Part shown: in pieces, positions 26,369 to 35,330 of the stretch | Layout: each line of letters begins with the position of its first letter | Numbering within the stretch: the stretch's first letter is position 1 | NCBI GenBank assembly: GCA_019038695.1 | Contig: JAHOYZ010000014.1 | Location: 1-60,036 of the forward strand | Length of the DNA: 60,036 nt | From: Candidatus Zixiibacteriota bacterium | GTDB taxonomy: Bacteria > Zixibacteria > MSB-5A5 > GN15 > FEB-12 | Direction of reading: 5' to 3' | Position numbers and translations under genes: made by a program | Notes under the pieces: model-generated | What the model was told of the DNA's origin: nothing | The model's input: only the letters and a program-made list of their open reading frames with translations | The model's database searches: none

Positions 26369-27475
26369 CTACCGTCCTTTGAAGAAATCACGGATCCTCT
26401 CGCAAACAAACTCAACCTGTTCCCGCCTCATCTCCGGGAATATCGGTAGCGACAGAATCTCGTCAGCCAATTTCTCGCTGACCGGAAAATCACCTTTGCG
26501 ATAGTTCAAGCCATCGAAAGCTGGCTGCAAGTGTACCGGGATGGGATAGTGTATGATGCTCGGCACCTGATGCTCACCGAGATATGCCTGCAATGCATCG
26601 CGCTCTTCGGTTTCGATTACATATACATGAAATACATTCACATACTCAGGACCAGACTGTGGACAAGTGACCCGAACATCAGCCAACAATTCGTTATACC
26701 AGCCGGCTACAGCCCGACGAGCGACATTCCAGTCATTAAGATGCTTTAGTTTAACGCCGAGTACTGCGCCTTGGATTCCGTCCATGCGGGCATTATAGCC
26801 CAGTATTTCGTGGTGATATTTCTCCTGCGAACCATGATCGCGCAACACACGGACGGATTTAGCGAGTTTTTCATCGTCAGTCGTGACTGCCCCCGCCTCG
26901 CCAAAAGCGCCAAGGTTCTTGGCCGGATAGAACGAGAATGCAGCCATCCGACCCAGCGACCCAGCTCGTTGGCCCTTGTAAGTAGCGCCTTGAGCCTGAG
27001 CAGCATCTTCGAGAATATCAATTCCGTACCTGGCCGCCACTTCGCCAATCGCATCTGTATCAGCTATCTGACCGTACAGATGCACCGGGATAATCACCTT
27101 TGTCTTCTGGGACAGTGACAGTTTCAGCAGCGCCGAATCGATATTCCGAGTGATCGGATCGACATCGACCAGCACCGGCTTCGCTCCCGTATGAGCTATG
27201 GCAGCTACGGTAGCAACAAACGTATTGGCCGCCGTGATGATTTCATCACCGGGGCCAACGTCAAGTGCCTTCAGTGCCAATAACAGCGCATTGGTGCCGC
27301 TGTTCACGCCGACACAGTATCGTACGCCACAGAAAGTAGCAAAGCCACCCTCGAAATCGTTCACAGCCGGTCCAAGTACAAATGCTGAGTTGTTGATTAC
27401 ATCAGCGATCGCATCATCTATCTCAGACTTGATGGACTGATACTGGGCGCTGAGATCAATGTATGGTATTTTCAT
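26369..27475 (-). CDS. DegT/DnrJ/EryC1-family sugar aminotransferase
   Basis: 368-residue fold-type I PLP enzyme. GVNSGTNALLLALKAL (phosphate site), DAAQAQGATYKG, the internal aldimine Lys186 in SFYPAKNLGA, and GYNARMDGIQGAVLGVKL. Family members transaminate nucleotide-linked keto-sugars (FdtB/QdtB type) to aminosugars for surface glycans. Lies 28 nt after pyrC and first in the glycan block. Confidence 0.88.
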   Translation of the reverse strand: MKIPYIDLSAQYQSIKSEIDDAIADVINNSAFVLGPAVNDFEGGFATFCGVRYCVGVNSGTNALLLALKALDVGPGDEIITAANTFVATVAAIAHTGAKPVLVDVDPITRNIDSALLKLSLSQKTKVIIPVHLYGQIADTDAIGEVAARYGIDILEDAAQAQGATYKGQRAGSLGRMAAFSFYPAKNLGAFGEAGAVTTDDEKLAKSVRVLRDHGSQEKYHHEILGYNARMDGIQGAVLGVKLKHLNDWNVARRAVAGWYNELLADVRVTCPQSGPEYVNVFHVYVIETEERDALQAYLGEHQVPSIIHYPIPVHLQPAFDGLNYRKGDFPVSEKLADEILSLPIFPEMRREQVEFVCERIRDFFKGR

Positions 27476-27503
27476 TTCATTGCCTTTGTCTGATCACTCA
27501 TTC

Positions 27504-28817
27504 CTACCGCTCGTACACCACTTTCCCACCGAGGATCGTCTTGAACACCTGACAAGTCAGCCGTCGCCCGATATATGGTGAGTTGCTCGAACGAGAATGG
27601 AACTTGTTGGCTTTAACGGTCCACTTCTTCTCTGGATCAATGATAGTAATATCAGCCACAGTTCCGGCTTCAAGTGTTCCTACCGGAAGATTTAATATCC
27701 GGGCGGGGTTGACAGTCATCTTGCGAATCGCATCAGCCCAACTGAGATAACCTTTGTCGATCAGGTGCGTCTTGATCAGCCCCAGAGTTGTTTCCAGCCC
27801 GATCATCCCGGGGGGGGCCTGGTCGAACTCACAGTCTTTCTCCTCAGCTGAATGCGGAGCATGATCGGAAGCGATACAATCAATGGTACCATCGACCAAT
27901 CCCTCAATGACAGCCACCCGGTCGGTTTCGGTTCGCAGCGGAGGATTGACGCGGAGATTGGTGTTGAACTCTTTGCCTATTTCCGTATCAGATAAAACCA
28001 TGTGATGTGGCGTGGCTTCGGCTGTTACCTTAACACCCTCTTTCTTAGCCTGACGCACTGCCTGAACGGCACCCCGAGTTGTGATATGCTGAATATGCAG
28101 CCGTCCGCCCGTCATCCGACACAGAGCAATATCACGCAACACGGCAACTTCCTCAGCTACCGATGGCGACCCACGCAGGCCAAGCCGGGTTGATTCGAAA
28201 GATTCATTCATTATTCCACCCTCGCTCAACTGCTGATCCTCGGAGTGTTGCATGACCGGAATATCAAACATTCGTGCGTACTCCAAAGCTCTGCGCATCA
28301 TCTCGGCGTTACGAACATAATAGCCATCATCGCTGATCGCCACCGCCCCCATCTGGACCAGATCACCGATTTCGGCCAGCTCTTTGCCTTCGAGTCCTTT
28401 GGTAATTGCGCCCACGACATAGACTCGGGCGGCTGCATTCCGGGCGCGGTCCTGGACAAACTCAACCGTTTCCTGGTTGTCTATACGGGGAGTTGTATTG
28501 GGCATGCAACAGATCGATGTAAACCCACCTGCGGCAGCGGCACGACAACCGCTTTCGACTGTCTCCTCATCTTCTCGGCCGGGCTCACGAAGATGTACAT
28601 GAATGTCGACCAGACCCGGCACCACCAATTTGCCGGTGGCATCGACAATCTGCTCGTCATCAAGCGATCGCATTTCCTGACGGATCGGCGCAGAGTCGGC
28701 CTCAATCATGGCGATTTTTCCATCCTTGATGAAGACGTGAGCATCGCGACCAAACCCCAGGGCGGAATCGATAACCCGCCCGTTCTGAATTACGAGATCG
28801 TATTTCTTGCTGGTCAT
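27504..28817 (-). CDS. pyrC: Dihydroorotase
   Basis: 437 residues, class I type. VDIHVHLREPG (metal ligands), MPNTTPRID, MQHSEDQ, HIQHITTRGAV, ASDHAPHS and the bridging-Lys region around TKGLEG. Cyclises carbamoyl-aspartate to dihydroorotate. Start overlaps the pyrB stop by four nt. Confidence 0.93.
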   Translation of the reverse strand: MTSKKYDLVIQNGRVIDSALGFGRDAHVFIKDGKIAMIEADSAPIRQEMRSLDDEQIVDATGKLVVPGLVDIHVHLREPGREDEETVESGCRAAAAGGFTSICCMPNTTPRIDNQETVEFVQDRARNAAARVYVVGAITKGLEGKELAEIGDLVQMGAVAISDDGYYVRNAEMMRRALEYARMFDIPVMQHSEDQQLSEGGIMNESFESTRLGLRGSPSVAEEVAVLRDIALCRMTGGRLHIQHITTRGAVQAVRQAKKEGVKVTAEATPHHMVLSDTEIGKEFNTNLRVNPPLRTETDRVAVIEGLVDGTIDCIASDHAPHSAEEKDCEFDQAPPGMIGLETTLGLIKTHLIDKGYLSWADAIRKMTVNPARILNLPVGTLEAGTVADITIIDPEKKWTVKANKFHSRSSNSPYIGRRLTCQVFKTILGGKVVYER

Positions 28818-29755
28818 GATACGCCTCCTTCGTCATCCCTGCCCCGCAGCAGATAAAGTACCGCCATTCGCACCGCCTGTCCGTTGGTAACCTGATCGAG
28901 GATAACTGATTTAGCGCCGTCAGCAACATCGCTTGTGATTTCCACACCACGATTAATTGGTCCGGGATGCATGATGGTATAATTTCGCCGCAAACGTTTG
29001 AGTCGATCCTTGTTAACCCCGAACAATCTGGTGTATTCGCGCTGCGATGGGAACAAACCCGCGTGCTGTCGCTCCAGCTGAATACGCATGACATTGACCA
29101 CATCCGCGCCGTCGAGGGCTTCATCTAAATTGGTATAGATATCACAGCCAAACTTCTCAACCTCGTAAGGCAACAATGTCGCCGGACCACAGATAGCTAC
29201 CGAAGCGCCCATCGTCTTGAGACCCCAGATATTGGATCGCAGGACACGCGAGTGAGCAGCATCCCCGATCAACACCACCCGCAGGCCGTCAAGCTTGCCG
29301 TATTTCTTATAAATCGTGTGCATATCGAGCAACGCCTGAGTAGGGTGCTCGTGGGCACCGTCTCCGGCATTGATGATATTGGCGTCTGAAAAACGAGTCA
29401 GAAAATACGGTACACCCGGTGAACTATGGCGCACAACGACCATATCAATCTTCATCGCCTCAATGTTCTGTAGCGTATCCCGTAGAGATTCCCCCTTTTT
29501 CACCGACGACGTCGATGGCGAAAAGCTGACCGTATCGGCCGAAAGACGTTTCTCGGCCAACTCGAACGAGATGCGGGTTCTGGTGGATGGTTCATAGAAG
29601 AGATTTACCACTGTGATTCCACGCAATGTAGGAACTTTCTTGATAGTACGATCCAGGACTTCGCGGAAAGTATCCGCAGTCTCAAGAATCGCTTCAATGT
29701 CCTGGCGGGAAGTTCCTTCGAGGCCGAGTAGATGACGAGAACTAAGTCTACTCAC
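28814..29755 (-). CDS. pyrB: Aspartate carbamoyltransferase catalytic chain
   Basis: 313 residues. Carbamoyl-phosphate motif FYEPSTRTRISFELA, then HPTQALLDMHTI, VLIGDAAHSRVLRSN, MRIQLER and HPGPINRGVEI. Makes carbamoyl-aspartate. No pyrI regulatory gene is present, so this is probably a catalytic-trimer or pyrC-associated type, as expected with pyrR/pyrB/pyrC clustering. Start overlaps the pyrR stop by four nt. Confidence 0.94.
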   Translation of the reverse strand: MSRLSSRHLLGLEGTSRQDIEAILETADTFREVLDRTIKKVPTLRGITVVNLFYEPSTRTRISFELAEKRLSADTVSFSPSTSSVKKGESLRDTLQNIEAMKIDMVVVRHSSPGVPYFLTRFSDANIINAGDGAHEHPTQALLDMHTIYKKYGKLDGLRVVLIGDAAHSRVLRSNIWGLKTMGASVAICGPATLLPYEVEKFGCDIYTNLDEALDGADVVNVMRIQLERQHAGLFPSQREYTRLFGVNKDRLKRLRRNYTIMHPGPINRGVEITSDVADGAKSVILDQVTNGQAVRMAVLYLLRGRDDEGGVS

Positions 29756-30345
29756 TTCTTACCTTCCTTCCCCCTGGCCAATGACACTGAATCTTCGTCC
29801 TCAAGTGCGCCTCTGATGACATATACCCGGTCGGCTCCTTCCGTTTCCGCCACCTCCAGCACTACCCGATCGGTGTGCGCGGTGGGGATATTGATTCCGA
29901 CATAGTCAGCTTTGATCGGCAGCTCGCGATGACCACGATCCACAAGCACAGCCAGTTGGATCGAGCGCGGACGCCCGAAGTCGTTGATCTGATTGAGAGC
30001 GGCTCGAATTGTGCGGCCCGTGAAAAGGACATCGTCGATTAGAATGACGTTGCGATCGACCACATCGAACAGAATCTCCGTCCGCTGGATAATCGGTTGG
30101 TCGAGCTTGGAATGAACGTCATCCCGGTACAGGCTTATGTCCATCAGCCCGACCGGTACTTTGATGCCTTCGATATCCTCAATGATACCGGCGATCCGTC
30201 GCGCAAGATTAACTCCACGCGTAACGACACCGATGATCGCAAGCGATTCGGCTCCGGCGTTGTGTTCTAGAATTTCGTGAGCAACACGCATCAAGGCGCG
30301 TTTGATTTTCTTGTCGTCGAGGATCAGATCATGTTCGGTGGGCAA
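29752..30345 (-). CDS. pyrR: PyrR bifunctional regulator / uracil phosphoribosyltransferase-like
   Basis: 197 residues with the PRPP motif VILIDDVLFTGRTIRAAL, preceded by IGVVTRGVNLARRIA and SLYRDD. In Gram-positives PyrR binds pyr mRNA and controls attenuation. Here translation begins at TTG with GGAGG five nt upstream; no ATG is suitable. The predicted leader is only about 25 nt, too short for a PyrR attenuator in front of this gene, so regulation may be by another route or at translation. Confidence 0.9.
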   Translation of the reverse strand: MPTEHDLILDDKKIKRALMRVAHEILEHNAGAESLAIIGVVTRGVNLARRIAGIIEDIEGIKVPVGLMDISLYRDDVHSKLDQPIIQRTEILFDVVDRNVILIDDVLFTGRTIRAALNQINDFGRPRSIQLAVLVDRGHRELPIKADYVGINIPTAHTDRVVLEVAETEGADRVYVIRGALEDEDSVSLARGKEGKK

Positions 30346-30376
30346 TGAAACCTCCCTCGGGGATATAAAAAGACCT

Positions 30377-30404
30377 TAGATATTACTTGATATATTAACT
30401 GCAA
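30377..30404 (-). promoter_or_regulatory. Candidate promoter of the pyr operon
   Basis: Minus strand TTGCAG (30399-30404), 16-nt spacer, TATCTA (30377-30382), upstream of pyrR and its GGAGG site. Given the tight spacing, transcription could continue through pyrC into the glycan block. Confidence 0.4.
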
Positions 30405-30630
30405 CGTAGTGTTGCTAAAGAGTTTAGGTTGATCGAATAAAGTAGTCACATTGCCTCTTCCTTTGGGACCTCGCAGGATCACCTTAAAAGGGAGCACCAG
30501 TGGTGCGTTTATCGCGTCAAGTTCTTACAGAACCTTGATGTGCATAATAGCCAATTCTGTCCCTCAGTCAAGCTCAGGGATGAAAAAAGGGGAGAAAAAT
30601 GGAGGATGTACAGGAAGTGCTTGCGGACTC
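30405..30630. other. Non-coding gap between the ECF ATPase gene and the pyr promoter
   Basis: No convincing gene. It holds a perfect 6-bp inverted repeat with a one-base centre (GCACCAGTGGTGC, 30494-30506), a possible operator upstream of the pyr promoter, and a weaker hairpin-like CAAGTTCT/AGAACCTTG pair at about 30518-30537. Small open frames here on both strands show no recognisable domain. Confidence 0.35.
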
Positions 30631-32130
30631 CTACCCTCGTGTCCATGTCCTCGGAGAGACGGTAGAAGCGAGATTGTTATCAGCGAAGAAAGCATCGCGC
30701 ATATAGGTTTGGCCGTCGCCGTCCCCATTGAGTTGGAGGATACGGTCAGCCAGAGCATGTAAAAGATCACCGTCGTGCGTAATCACCACCAACCCCTTCC
30801 CCCGTTGGTGAAGGGCACGCGCCAAAGCCACGAACCGCCCGACTCCCTCCAGATCAAGGCCGCAGGTCGGTTCGTCCAACACAATAATCTGGGGCATGAT
30901 CGACAACACCGCCACAAACGCTAACCGTCGCTTCTCTCCCCCGGACAGACGAAACGGATCACGTTCTGAAAACGCCTCTGCATCCAGCCCGATCATGTTG
31001 AGTAGCTGCGCAACTCCTTCCGCATCAAGCGGGCGATTGAAATTCTGTGGTCCAAAAGCCACTTCCTCTGCGCAAGTTGGCAGAAAAAACTGTCGCTCGG
31101 GTTGTTGCAGTACTGCCGACACACGCCCGGCAATGAGATCGGATGCTATTGACTCACCATCGTTATCGAAATAGCCAATCTCTCCCTCGGTCGGAGCGTT
31201 CAAACCGCACAGCATCAACCCCAGAGTGCTCTTGCCCGATCCCGATGATCCTACAATACACGTTGTCTCGCCCGTATTGAAAGTGTAATCGAGGCTTTGC
31301 AGAGTTGGTTTGTCAGCTCCGGGCCAGGTGAAAGCCACATTGCTCAGTTCGATATGATCCACGGTCGGATCAGTTTTGCCATTGCATTCTTCGAGCGTGG
31401 CAGGAATAGAGTACCCGGCGAAGTCACTAATAGACAGCAGTAACCCTGATCGCCCACATAGCTCCCGGTCGCCGAAAACGGACTCAGGTGAAGCATCTGC
31501 TACGAGCCGACCGTCTGCAAAAACAAGAAGCCGATCGTACTGACGTGCGGTCGATGGATACTGGGTGATATGCACTTGAATCATGTCAGGATCGATTCCC
31601 CGTAGTTTGCTCAATTCAGCCTCAAGAGCAATTCGTCCCGGCTGATCCAGAAAAGAATCCGGCTCGTCGAGAATCAGTATCGACGGTTCCGACACCATCA
31701 CCGACGCCAGCGCTACGCGTTGTTTTTCTCCCCCGGATAACTCCGAAGTCAACCGGCGTCGCAAATGTTCGATGCCAAACCGTTCCAGCGTCGCTGTAAC
31801 GCGCCGGTCCATTTCATCCGGGGGAACCTGGTAGTTTTCGAGAACGAAGGCGATTTCCTTATCAACCGTCACCGCCACCATCTGGTTGTCCGGGTTCTGG
31901 AAAAGGATGCCCACGTCCCTGGCAGGACCATTCTCTTCATGGCCGATCCTGACCGCTCCTTGCGTCGGTTCCAGCAATCCAGCCAGCAGGCGCGCTAAGG
32001 TGGTCTTGCCGGACCCGTTGGCTCCCATAACACAGACCGACTCGCCAGCGTGGATTTCCAACGACAGCTTGTCGATTGCCGGGGTATCTCCGCCGGCATA
32101 GACGAATGATATGTCAGTCAATCGTATCAT
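30631..32130 (-). CDS. Fused double ATPase of an energy-coupling-factor transporter
   Basis: About 499 residues with two ABC domains in tandem. Domain 1: GANGSGKTT (36-44), LSGGEKQRVALA, ILILDEPDSFLD. Domain 2: GSSGSGKST, LSGGEKRRLAFVA, IIVLDEPTCGLD. This is the fused EcfA/EcfA' (YkoD-like) layout that powers uptake of vitamins or metals with an EcfT membrane subunit and an S component. Neither EcfT nor an S component is in this window. The ATG at 32130 has no ribosome-binding site because it abuts the T-tract of the gcvPB terminator. Confidence 0.85.
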   Translation of the reverse strand: MIRLTDISFVYAGGDTPAIDKLSLEIHAGESVCVMGANGSGKTTLARLLAGLLEPTQGAVRIGHEENGPARDVGILFQNPDNQMVAVTVDKEIAFVLENYQVPPDEMDRRVTATLERFGIEHLRRRLTSELSGGEKQRVALASVMVSEPSILILDEPDSFLDQPGRIALEAELSKLRGIDPDMIQVHITQYPSTARQYDRLLVFADGRLVADASPESVFGDRELCGRSGLLLSISDFAGYSIPATLEECNGKTDPTVDHIELSNVAFTWPGADKPTLQSLDYTFNTGETTCIVGSSGSGKSTLGLMLCGLNAPTEGEIGYFDNDGESIASDLIAGRVSAVLQQPERQFFLPTCAEEVAFGPQNFNRPLDAEGVAQLLNMIGLDAEAFSERDPFRLSGGEKRRLAFVAVLSIMPQIIVLDEPTCGLDLEGVGRFVALARALHQRGKGLVVITHDGDLLHALADRILQLNGDGDGQTYMRDAFFADNNLASTVSPRTWTRG

Positions 32131-32132
32131 AT

Positions 32133-32164
32133 AAAAAAACCGATGCCCCAAGAAAGGGCACCGG
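32133..32164 (-). terminator. Rho-independent terminator after gcvPB
   Basis: Minus strand: CCGGTGCCC, 7-nt loop, GGGCATCGG (nine pairs including one G-T), then seven T. It starts 23 nt after the gcvPB stop, and its T-tract ends three nt before the ECF ATPase start codon. It closes the gcv transcription unit. Confidence 0.85.
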
Positions 32165-32187
32165 CTCGAAATGACAAGATATTTATC

Positions 32188-33639
32188 TCAATCTTCGAAG
32201 CAGATGTCCAGATTGCGTGTCGCGCTGACTTCATCGAGCCGTCGTACCGGCGTGTCATGTGGCGCGGAAGTGACGATATCCGGGTTCTCCCGAGCCTCCT
32301 GAGCTATTTGCTTCATAATAGCAGCGAAATCATCCAGCGTCTCGCGACTCTCAGTCTCGGTCGGCTCAATCATAATCGCCTCGGGCACGATCAACGGGAA
32401 ATAATTGGTCGGCGGATGCACACCGAAATCAAGCAACCGCTTTGACACATCATAAGTCCGCACCCCGTGCTCCTTCTGCCGTGATCCGGATGCTACAAAT
32501 TCGTGCATACAGGGAACATCGTAAGGCACTTCATAGTCCTCACGCACCAGTTCCTTGAGATAGTTGGCATTGAGTACCGCATTCTCGCTGACCCGTCGCA
32601 GCCCCTTTCCTCCCAGAGTACGGACATAGGCATAAGCCCTGACTTCTATCGCGAAATTGCCGTAACAACTATGCAACCTCCCGATGGACTTGGGGCGATC
32701 GTAATCGTAGAACAGTTGTCCGTTGCTCAATTTGGACAGAACCGGATACGGAAGGAACGGATCGAGCTGAGCTGTCACACCGACTGCCCCGGCTCCCGGA
32801 CCACCACCACCATGAGGCGTAGAGAATGTCTTGTGCAAATTGAAATGCATGATATCGAAGCCAACATCACCCGGTCGAAAAATACCCATGTGGGCGTTCA
32901 GATTGGCTCCATCCATATACATCAAACCACCCCCGGCATGGACGATCTCGGCAATCTCTTTGATATGAGTTTCGAAAAGACCCAGAGTATTCGGATTTGT
33001 CATCATCATCCCGGCCACGTCGTCGTCCATAACCTCTGCTACTGCTTCCGGCGAAATCACGCCTTTGTCGTTTGATTTCACCAGCACAGTCTTATAACCG
33101 ACCGATGTTACCGAGGCAGGATTCGTTCCGTGGGCAGAGTCAGGGATAATGATCTTGGAACGCTCTTGACCCCGGTCAAGATGATAGGCCCGCATGATCA
33201 GAAGACCCGCGAACTCTCCCTGGGCACCGGCCACAGGTTGCAAAGAAACCGACGGAAATGCCGATACTTCGCCAAGATACTGCATTAATTCCCATTGCAA
33301 ACGCAACAGCCCCGACACATTTGCACAGGGGGATAATGGATGCCGTCCCAGGAAGCCGGAATAAGAAGCGGCCACATCGTTTAGCTTCGGATTGTACTTC
33401 ATCGTACACGAGCCAAGCGGGTAAAACCCCTTGTCAATGTGATGGTTCTTCGTCGATAAAGTGACGAAATGCCGCAGCACTTCACCCTCGGTGACTTCCG
33501 GCAACTTCGCCGGTTCTTCACGCAGGAATCGGGAAGCAATACCTGATAGTATCTTCTCTTCGCTTCCAACCGTGCCGGGTAGCGTATAACCCGTTCGCCC
33601 GGCAACGGATTTCTCATATATCACGGTTGTCTTGTTCAT
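32188..33639 (-). CDS. gcvPB: Glycine dehydrogenase (decarboxylating) subunit 2
   Basis: 483 residues; the C-terminal half of the P-protein. PLP Lys270 in HFNLHKTFSTPHGGGGPGAG, with GSCTMKYNPK, DSAHGTNPAS and YMDGANLNA. With subunit 1 (gcvPA) it decarboxylates glycine and passes the aminomethyl group to lipoyl-GcvH. Three genes separate the two subunits. Confidence 0.94.
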   Translation of the reverse strand: MNKTTVIYEKSVAGRTGYTLPGTVGSEEKILSGIASRFLREEPAKLPEVTEGEVLRHFVTLSTKNHHIDKGFYPLGSCTMKYNPKLNDVAASYSGFLGRHPLSPCANVSGLLRLQWELMQYLGEVSAFPSVSLQPVAGAQGEFAGLLIMRAYHLDRGQERSKIIIPDSAHGTNPASVTSVGYKTVLVKSNDKGVISPEAVAEVMDDDVAGMMMTNPNTLGLFETHIKEIAEIVHAGGGLMYMDGANLNAHMGIFRPGDVGFDIMHFNLHKTFSTPHGGGGPGAGAVGVTAQLDPFLPYPVLSKLSNGQLFYDYDRPKSIGRLHSCYGNFAIEVRAYAYVRTLGGKGLRRVSENAVLNANYLKELVREDYEVPYDVPCMHEFVASGSRQKEHGVRTYDVSKRLLDFGVHPPTNYFPLIVPEAIMIEPTETESRETLDDFAAIMKQIAQEARENPDIVTSAPHDTPVRRLDEVSATRNLDICFED

Positions 33640-33677
33640 ACGATCTCAATTCCTCCAGCTCAGCTGGAAGATCATTA

Positions 33678-34553
33678 TCAGCCTTCGTCCTCACTCTTTG
33701 GCTCCGGCTTGGGTTCTTCACCCTTGAGCTTGCTGATCTGCCCTTGAACCCATTCAAGATCTTCCGATTGCGGATACTGCTTGACGAAATCCTCAAAGGC
33801 AGCTATCGCGGAGGACGTATCTCCTTTTTTCTTGAAGATATAACCCCGCCAGATTGTCGATTGCTCGGCAAAATAGGTTCCCTCAAAATCCTTAATAACG
33901 GCCTCATAGGCCGCGATGGCGGTGTCATATTCCTTATCGCCATAGGGAATTCTGGCCAGAGACATACGACATTCACCACTGAGTGAATCAGTCGGGTCGC
34001 CAGCCTTAATCACTTTCTGGAACCATTTAACCGACGCATCGTCACCGCCACGAGATCCGTATTTCTCTGCTATCTTCAGAGCCATTTCGCGATCAAATTC
34101 CTTGTCGATCTTACTCAACAAATCTTCAAGCGTGCCAATTCCGTTGGCATAGTTACGCAGTGTCTGCAGAAGTGTATCAGGCTCTTCGTAATGCACACGG
34201 TCAATTTCGTCCCCTGAGGTTGTAATCAGGACGGAAGTGGGATAGGCGCTAATATGGTATTTCTTTGCCAGGGCAGTATCAACTTCAGCGTTAACCTTAA
34301 CGAGAGCTACTTCATTGGTGAAAAAATCGATTACCTTCGGATTAACGAACACGACCGTGTCGTTCATTTTGCACCATTTGCACCAATCGGTATAAAAGTC
34401 GATCATAATATTACGATCATCACCAACCGCTGCACGGGCTTCTTCAACTGAAGCATAGTACGGTGCAGAGGGCACTACAGTCGAGTCGTCGGTGGCCATC
34501 GCGCTGGACACCAGCAATACAACCATCGTCAGAACCAGTAAGACTTTGCTCAT
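33678..34553 (-). CDS. Exported thioredoxin-fold protein with TPR tail
   Basis: From the ATG at 34553 (GGGAG 5 nt upstream) the protein starts with a signal peptide (MSKVLLVLTMVVLLVSSAMA). A thioredoxin domain follows with active site WCKWC (58-61 region), a cis-Pro in AYPTSVLIT, and about three TPR-like repeats ending EAFEDFVKQYPQSEDLEWVQG. C-terminus is acidic with KPEP. It resembles DUF255/thioredoxin_7 proteins. Periplasmic disulfide chemistry is likely; why it sits in the gcv operon is unknown. Confidence 0.75.
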   Translation of the reverse strand: MSKVLLVLTMVVLLVSSAMATDDSTVVPSAPYYASVEEARAAVGDDRNIMIDFYTDWCKWCKMNDTVVFVNPKVIDFFTNEVALVKVNAEVDTALAKKYHISAYPTSVLITTSGDEIDRVHYEEPDTLLQTLRNYANGIGTLEDLLSKIDKEFDREMALKIAEKYGSRGGDDASVKWFQKVIKAGDPTDSLSGECRMSLARIPYGDKEYDTAIAAYEAVIKDFEGTYFAEQSTIWRGYIFKKKGDTSSAIAAFEDFVKQYPQSEDLEWVQGQISKLKGEEPKPEPKSEDEG

Positions 34554-34592
34554 CATTTCTCCCTTCAACATGTTATTCAATATAGTACTCTA

Positions 34593-34973
34593 TCAATCAT
34601 TCGGTTTGATCAGATCATCTCCAAGTACAGCTTCGAGTATTAAAACTGCCTCAATCTCGAACTCCCGCGGAACAAGAATAGTATTGCCCTCAGAAGAAGA
34701 GAGTCCAAGCCCGGAGCTGAAATCCATCCCCTTTCCAAAAGCACCGAAACTGGATGAGATAACCATCGACGGAATGTTGTTGGAATCAAGCGATCCCTTG
34801 GCCAACTCAGTTTTCATTTGAGATCCTACCTGGCCAACCACCACCCAGCTTTCATCCGGCGTAACAGCCGCCGAAACTAGTGAAGGGAGATTGCTCACTA
34901 ACTCCACACCGCAATCGGGACAGACGGTCACTTCAAATCGGTACTCGTATCGGCAATCGGGGCAGAACGGCAT
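34593..34973 (-). CDS. Zinc-ribbon plus DUF2007-like protein, copy 1
   Basis: 126 residues. Zinc ribbon C4-x2-C7...C18-x2-C21, then a DUF2007 (putative signal-transducing) domain with WVVVGQVGSQMKTELAKGSLDSNNIPSMVIS and ILVPREFEIEAVLILEA. No catalytic motif. Paralogue of the next gene upstream, three nt away. Function unknown. Confidence 0.65.
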   Translation of the reverse strand: MPFCPDCRYEYRFEVTVCPDCGVELVSNLPSLVSAAVTPDESWVVVGQVGSQMKTELAKGSLDSNNIPSMVISSSFGAFGKGMDFSSGLGLSSSEGNTILVPREFEIEAVLILEAVLGDDLIKPND

Positions 34974-34976
34974 CGG

Positions 34977-35330
34977 CTATTTTTTCCTCCGTTGCCAATT
35001 GTCACCAAGGGTCATGTCCAACAATTCCCCAGCCTCCGACGTGTGCACAGTCGGTACGGATATCTGAAACGTCGCGTCTTTGGATTCATAGATTGGGTTG
35101 AGTGGAAGACCGGCGTTTCCAAAAAAACCGGACTTGGAAATCACAGTCGACGGTATGCCCGAAGATCTCAAGGTTTCCCGGGCCGATTCCGCCCACATGC
35201 GGTTTTCAATACTGCCCAGCACCTCCCAGTCGGCCAGATCCTCGGTCACCAACTCGCAACCACAAACATGACAATGAGTGGGAGTGCCATCCAATTCTGC
35301 ATTACATTCAGGACAAGACGCCACTGACAC
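34977..35330 (-). CDS. Zinc-ribbon plus DUF2007-like protein, copy 2
   Basis: 117 residues: C6-x2-C9...C20-x2-C23 zinc ribbon, then WEVLGSIENRMWAESARETLRSSGIPSTVIS and ATFQISVPTVHTSEAGELL, the same domain order as its neighbour. Sequence identity between the two is low, so the duplication is old. Its start lies 23 nt inside gcvPA, so it is translated with the glycine cleavage genes. Confidence 0.65.
   Translation of the reverse strand: MSVASCPECNAELDGTPTHCHVCGCELVTEDLADWEVLGSIENRMWAESARETLRSSGIPSTVISKSGFFGNAGLPLNPIYESKDATFQISVPTVHTSEAGELLDMTLGDNWQRRKK

Noticed and set aside
30346-30630. PyrR-type attenuator or riboswitch leader before pyrR
   Set aside because: The predicted promoter leaves only about 25 nt of leader; no anti-terminator/terminator pair was seen.
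30451-30762. Plus-strand open frame of about 100 residues opposite the ECF ATPase end
   Set aside because: Composition and overlap with the ATPase gene suggest antisense noise; no recognisable family.
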